Assembly: GCA_041590855.1 (NCBI GenBank)
Contig: JBFHTA010000176.1
Location: 1-8,042, forward strand
Length of the DNA: 8,042 bases
Reading direction: 5' to 3'
From: Litoribrevibacter sp041590855
Lineage (GTDB): Bacteria > Pseudomonadota > Gammaproteobacteria > Pseudomonadales > Litoribrevibacteraceae
Below are positions 6,019-8,042 of this stretch, piece by piece (the first letter of the stretch is position 1; each line of letters starts with the position of its first letter). The notes below the pieces were generated by a model. That model did not search any database and was not told where the DNA came from. It saw only the letters and a list, made by a program, of their open reading frames with translations. The position numbers were made by a program, and so were the translations under genes.

Positions 6019-7055
6019 ATAGCTCAACTCGCGGAATAAAGGTCGCCCGCTTCTGGATCAACATCAAGCAGTGGTTTGATTCTGAATGTGTGGAGGGGAA
6101 GGACCTCACCGGGACAGCATCGCGGCGTGTTAACTGGGTAAGGTGCTTGCCTTTCGTGTTGGTCCATCTCGCGTGTGTTGGCGTTGTTTGGACGGGCTGG
6201 AGTGTCACAGCCGTAGTAATATGTTTGGCATTGTTTTGGCTCAGAATGTTCGCCATCACCGCCTTCTATCATCGCTATTTTGCCCATAAGGCCTACAAAA
6301 CCAGCCGTGCTTGGCAGTTTGTATTTGCTGTATTAGGCAATTCAGCGGCTCAGCGCGGGCCTCTTTGGTGGGCCTCTCATCATCGAAAACACCATAAGGT
6401 GTCTGATCAATCGCAAGACATTCATTCCCCGGTGGCACATGGTTTTTGGTGGAGTCATCTGGGCTGGTTCACCAGCGATGCCGGGTTCAAAACCGATTAT
6501 TCGGTGATCAAGGATTTTGAAAAATTTCCGGAGCTGCGCTTTTTGAATCGTTTTGATGCCTTGGTGCCATTGCTTCTGGCGTGCACGTTATTTGTGCTGG
6601 GGGAACTGCTTAATGCCTATTGGCCAGAGCTGGATACCAATGGGTGGCAGTTATTGGTTTGGGGGTTCTTTATTTCGACGGTGTTGCTGTTCCACGGCAC
6701 CTTTACTATCAACTCACTGGGACATGTGTGGGGTAATCGACGGTTTGATACCAAAGATCAAAGTCGTAATAACGCTTTTCTGGCCTTGCTGACCCTGGGT
6801 GAAGGCTGGCACAACAATCATCACAGATTCGCAGTATCGGCGCGCCAGGGGTTCTATTGGTGGGAGATCGATATTTCATACGGACTGCTCAAGGTGATGT
6901 CGTGGTGCGGCATTATTTATGATCTGAACCCTGTTCCAACCCGTATCTTGGAGGAAGGGCGCAAAGGGAGAAGTCATTGTCCCCAACCAGTAGCTACCGC
7001 GAATCCGCTAATAAAACCGGCTCAGGAGGGCAAGCCAAATGAAGCCAATGTCTGA
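6015..7055 (+). CDS. Membrane fatty acid desaturase (acyl-CoA/acyl-lipid delta-9-like)
   Basis: A 346-residue integral membrane di-iron desaturase. All three histidine boxes are intact: HRYFAH (86-91), HRKHH (123-127) and HNNHH (266-270). The further conserved motif NSLGHVWG lies between boxes II and III. Hydrophobic hairpins are visible near residues 45-82 and about 180-232, the usual four-helix layout. This pattern matches the stearoyl-CoA/delta-9 type, which inserts a double bond using O2 and two electrons; the exact substrate and position cannot be read from sequence. The N-terminus (about 40 residues) and the C-terminal 30 are polar and lack recognisable domains. It overlaps the photolyase stop by ATGA and the next gene by 17 bases, so it is firmly inside the photolyase operon. 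Placement under a photooxidative-stress promoter suggests membrane lipid adjustment or supply of unsaturated chains for modification. Confidence 0.92.
   Translation: MNSSTRGIKVARFWINIKQWFDSECVEGKDLTGTASRRVNWVRCLPFVLVHLACVGVVWTGWSVTAVVICLALFWLRMFAITAFYHRYFAHKAYKTSRAWQFVFAVLGNSAAQRGPLWWASHHRKHHKVSDQSQDIHSPVAHGFWWSHLGWFTSDAGFKTDYSVIKDFEKFPELRFLNRFDALVPLLLACTLFVLGELLNAYWPELDTNGWQLLVWGFFISTVLLFHGTFTINSLGHVWGNRRFDTKDQSRNNAFLALLTLGEGWHNNHHRFAVSARQGFYWWEIDISYGLLKVMSWCGIIYDLNPVPTRILEEGRKGRSHCPQPVATANPLIKPAQEGKPNEANV
7024..7029 (+). promoter_or_regulatory. Strong ribosome-binding site of the NTF2-like gene
   Basis: AGGAGG, a full Shine-Dalgarno core, sits within the desaturase 3' end, 9 bases before the ATG at 7039. 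A second in-frame ATG at 7048 is 18 bases away and less well placed, so 7039 is chosen. Confidence 0.75.
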
Positions 7056-7542
7056 CTTTCTTGAAAATGGGGTGGTGGAAGAAGAGGTACACGATACTTT
7101 GTCGGAGCGAGTGGTGCATCGCTTTAAACGCTTATACCAACAGTTAAATGCCGGTAATGCCCATGGCTCGTTGATTGATCAGGTGTACTCGCCCGAGATG
7201 GTGTTCGAAGACAGCTTTCATCGTATTGAAGGCGTACCAGACTTTAAAGCCTATTGTGCTTCAGTCTATGAAAACCTGAGCTACTGCCACTTTGAGTTTC
7301 ATCAGTCCTGGATCAATCAGGAAGACGCCATGTTGATTTGGACCATGCGCTATGCGCATCCGCGCCTCAACAAAGGCAATGAAATAACTCTGGAAGGGGC
7401 CAGCCACATTCGTTTCGACAATATCCGTTACGAAGGAAAAGTCTATTACCACAGAGATTACTTTGACGGTGGCCGCTTGCTCTACGAACACGTGCCTTTA
7501 TTGGGGTCTGTTATTAAGCAGCTTAAGAAACGCATGGTGTAG
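7039..7542 (+). CDS. NTF2/SnoaL-like family protein of unknown function
   Basis: A 167-residue soluble protein with the features of the NTF2-like cone fold. An N-terminal helical part (VVHRFKRLYQQLNAG) precedes a strand region with YSPEMVFEDSFHRIEGVPDFKAYCASVYENL, as in SnoaL-like proteins. The C-terminal strands then include ILTMRYAHP-like IWTMRYAHP, ASHIRFD and GKVYYHRDYFDGG. The HRDYFD motif is shared by relatives that sit beside photolyase and FAD oxidoreductase genes, as far as I recall. No signal peptide or membrane segment is seen. The fold is used for hydrolases, isomerases and simple ligand binders, so no reaction can be assigned. The 17-base overlap with the desaturase and strong Shine-Dalgarno imply coupled expression, and a role in handling a lipid or oxidised small molecule is only a guess. 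Confidence 0.8.
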   Translation: MKPMSDFLENGVVEEEVHDTLSERVVHRFKRLYQQLNAGNAHGSLIDQVYSPEMVFEDSFHRIEGVPDFKAYCASVYENLSYCHFEFHQSWINQEDAMLIWTMRYAHPRLNKGNEITLEGASHIRFDNIRYEGKVYYHRDYFDGGRLLYEHVPLLGSVIKQLKKRMV

Positions 7543-7626
7543 TTTCTCTTAACACGGTTCGTACCAAGAACAGTCAACACCACCAACAGTCAATACTACG
7601 AAAAGCCAACTTCAGGAACAGATAAG

Positions 7627-8042
7627 ATGAACAGCATAGTGAACACCCGGCTTGCAACCATACCAGAGCCTCTGAAAGCCGGCCAGCGAGTGGCGATTAT
7701 CGGCTCTGGCATCGCCGGGCTGACGGCAGGTTATCTTCTCAGTCGGTCTCATCAGGTAAGTTTGTTTGAAGCAAACGATTACTTGGGCGGACACACCCAT
7801 ACCCGACGGGTGGAATGCCAGGGGAAAACCTATCCGGTGAATACAGGCTTTATTGTTTTTAATGACTGGACCTATCCGAACTTCATAAAGCTGATGGATG
7901 AACTGGGTGTACAAAGCGAAGCCTCGGACATGAGCTTCAGTGTTCGATGTGAAAATACCGGCTTAGAGTACAACGGCACCAACCTGAATAGCCTGTTTGC
8001 CCAGCGCATCAATCTTGTCCGGCCGTCGTTTTTGAGAATGGT
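7627..8042 (+). CDS. FAD-dependent amine oxidase-type oxidoreductase, COG2907-like (3' partial)
   Basis: The gene runs off the right edge; 138 codons are visible. After a 20-residue polar leader, the FAD Rossmann motif appears as VAIIGSGIAGLTAGYLLS, followed by the acidic strand end and second glycine turn in FEANDYLGGHTHT. Downstream comes YPVNTGFIVFNDWTYPNFIKLMDELGV, typical of the predicted NAD/FAD-binding proteins of COG2907. Their genes are commonly followed by DUF1365 and cyclopropane-fatty-acid synthase genes, so a lipid-linked oxidoreductase or desaturase-like role is plausible. The ATG at 7627 is supported by AGGA 9 bases before it. The 84-base gap before the gene shows no convincing promoter or terminator, so it probably belongs to the same operon. 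Confidence 0.85.
   Translation, partial: MNSIVNTRLATIPEPLKAGQRVAIIGSGIAGLTAGYLLSRSHQVSLFEANDYLGGHTHTRRVECQGKTYPVNTGFIVFNDWTYPNFIKLMDELGVQSEASDMSFSVRCENTGLEYNGTNLNSLFAQRINLVRPSFLRM

Noticed and set aside
7525..7547. Inverted repeat AGAAAC/GTTTCT around the stop of the NTF2-like gene as a terminator
   Set aside because: The stem is only about six AT-rich pairs with a 10-base loop and no U-tract after it; it is too weak, and the operon probably continues.
7569..7593. Two copies of AACAGTCAA spaced 16 bases apart in the 84-base gap
   Set aside because: Only nine bases each, no third copy and no link to a known site; chance or minor duplication is sufficient.

Overview
The window looks like the chromosome of a free-living, probably marine gammaproteobacterium. 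This rests on moderate G+C, tightly overlapping genes, a photolyase close to the Escherichia coli class I type, and a RpoE/ChrR-type sigma/anti-sigma pair beside a photolyase-centred operon, an arrangement I recall from Vibrio/Shewanella-like bacteria. The genus cannot be fixed from the sequence alone. I see no mobile elements, RNA genes, CRISPR arrays or clearly broken genes.

Region 1 (1-1967, + strand) is the 3' end of a group I ECF-type nickel/cobalt importer operon. It holds the C-terminal part of a NikL-like membrane-anchored accessory protein cut by the window edge, the T-component permease (CbiQ/NikQ), and the ATPase (CbiO/NikO), which carries a strikingly histidine-rich C-terminal tail. 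The substrate-binding CbiM/NikM subunit should lie just upstream of the window.

Region 2 (1994-3213, - strand) converges on region 1 across 26 bases. It encodes an ECF sigma factor and its overlapping ChrR-type zinc anti-sigma factor, with every expected metal ligand of the ZAS and cupin domains visible. This is the architecture known from the singlet-oxygen/photooxidative stress response of Rhodobacter sphaeroides.

Region 3 (3214-3412) is the divergent control region. It holds a near-ideal RpoE/ChrR-class promoter (TGATCC, 16-base gap, CGTAAA) facing right, a plausible housekeeping promoter facing left, and a perfect 12-base palindrome between them.

Region 4 (3413-8042, + strand, running off the window) is the probable regulon operon: a renalase-like FAD oxidoreductase, a CPD photolyase, a three-His-box fatty acid desaturase, an NTF2/SnoaL-like protein of unknown function, and the N-terminus of a COG2907-type FAD oxidoreductase. 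The first four genes overlap at each junction, implying translational coupling. The likely logic is that light or singlet oxygen releases the sigma factor from ChrR. Sigma then drives one transcript that repairs UV-damaged DNA and remodels or repairs membrane lipids and oxidised cofactors. A membrane desaturase inside this operon is the least expected member and makes a lipid-modification branch the most interesting hypothesis.
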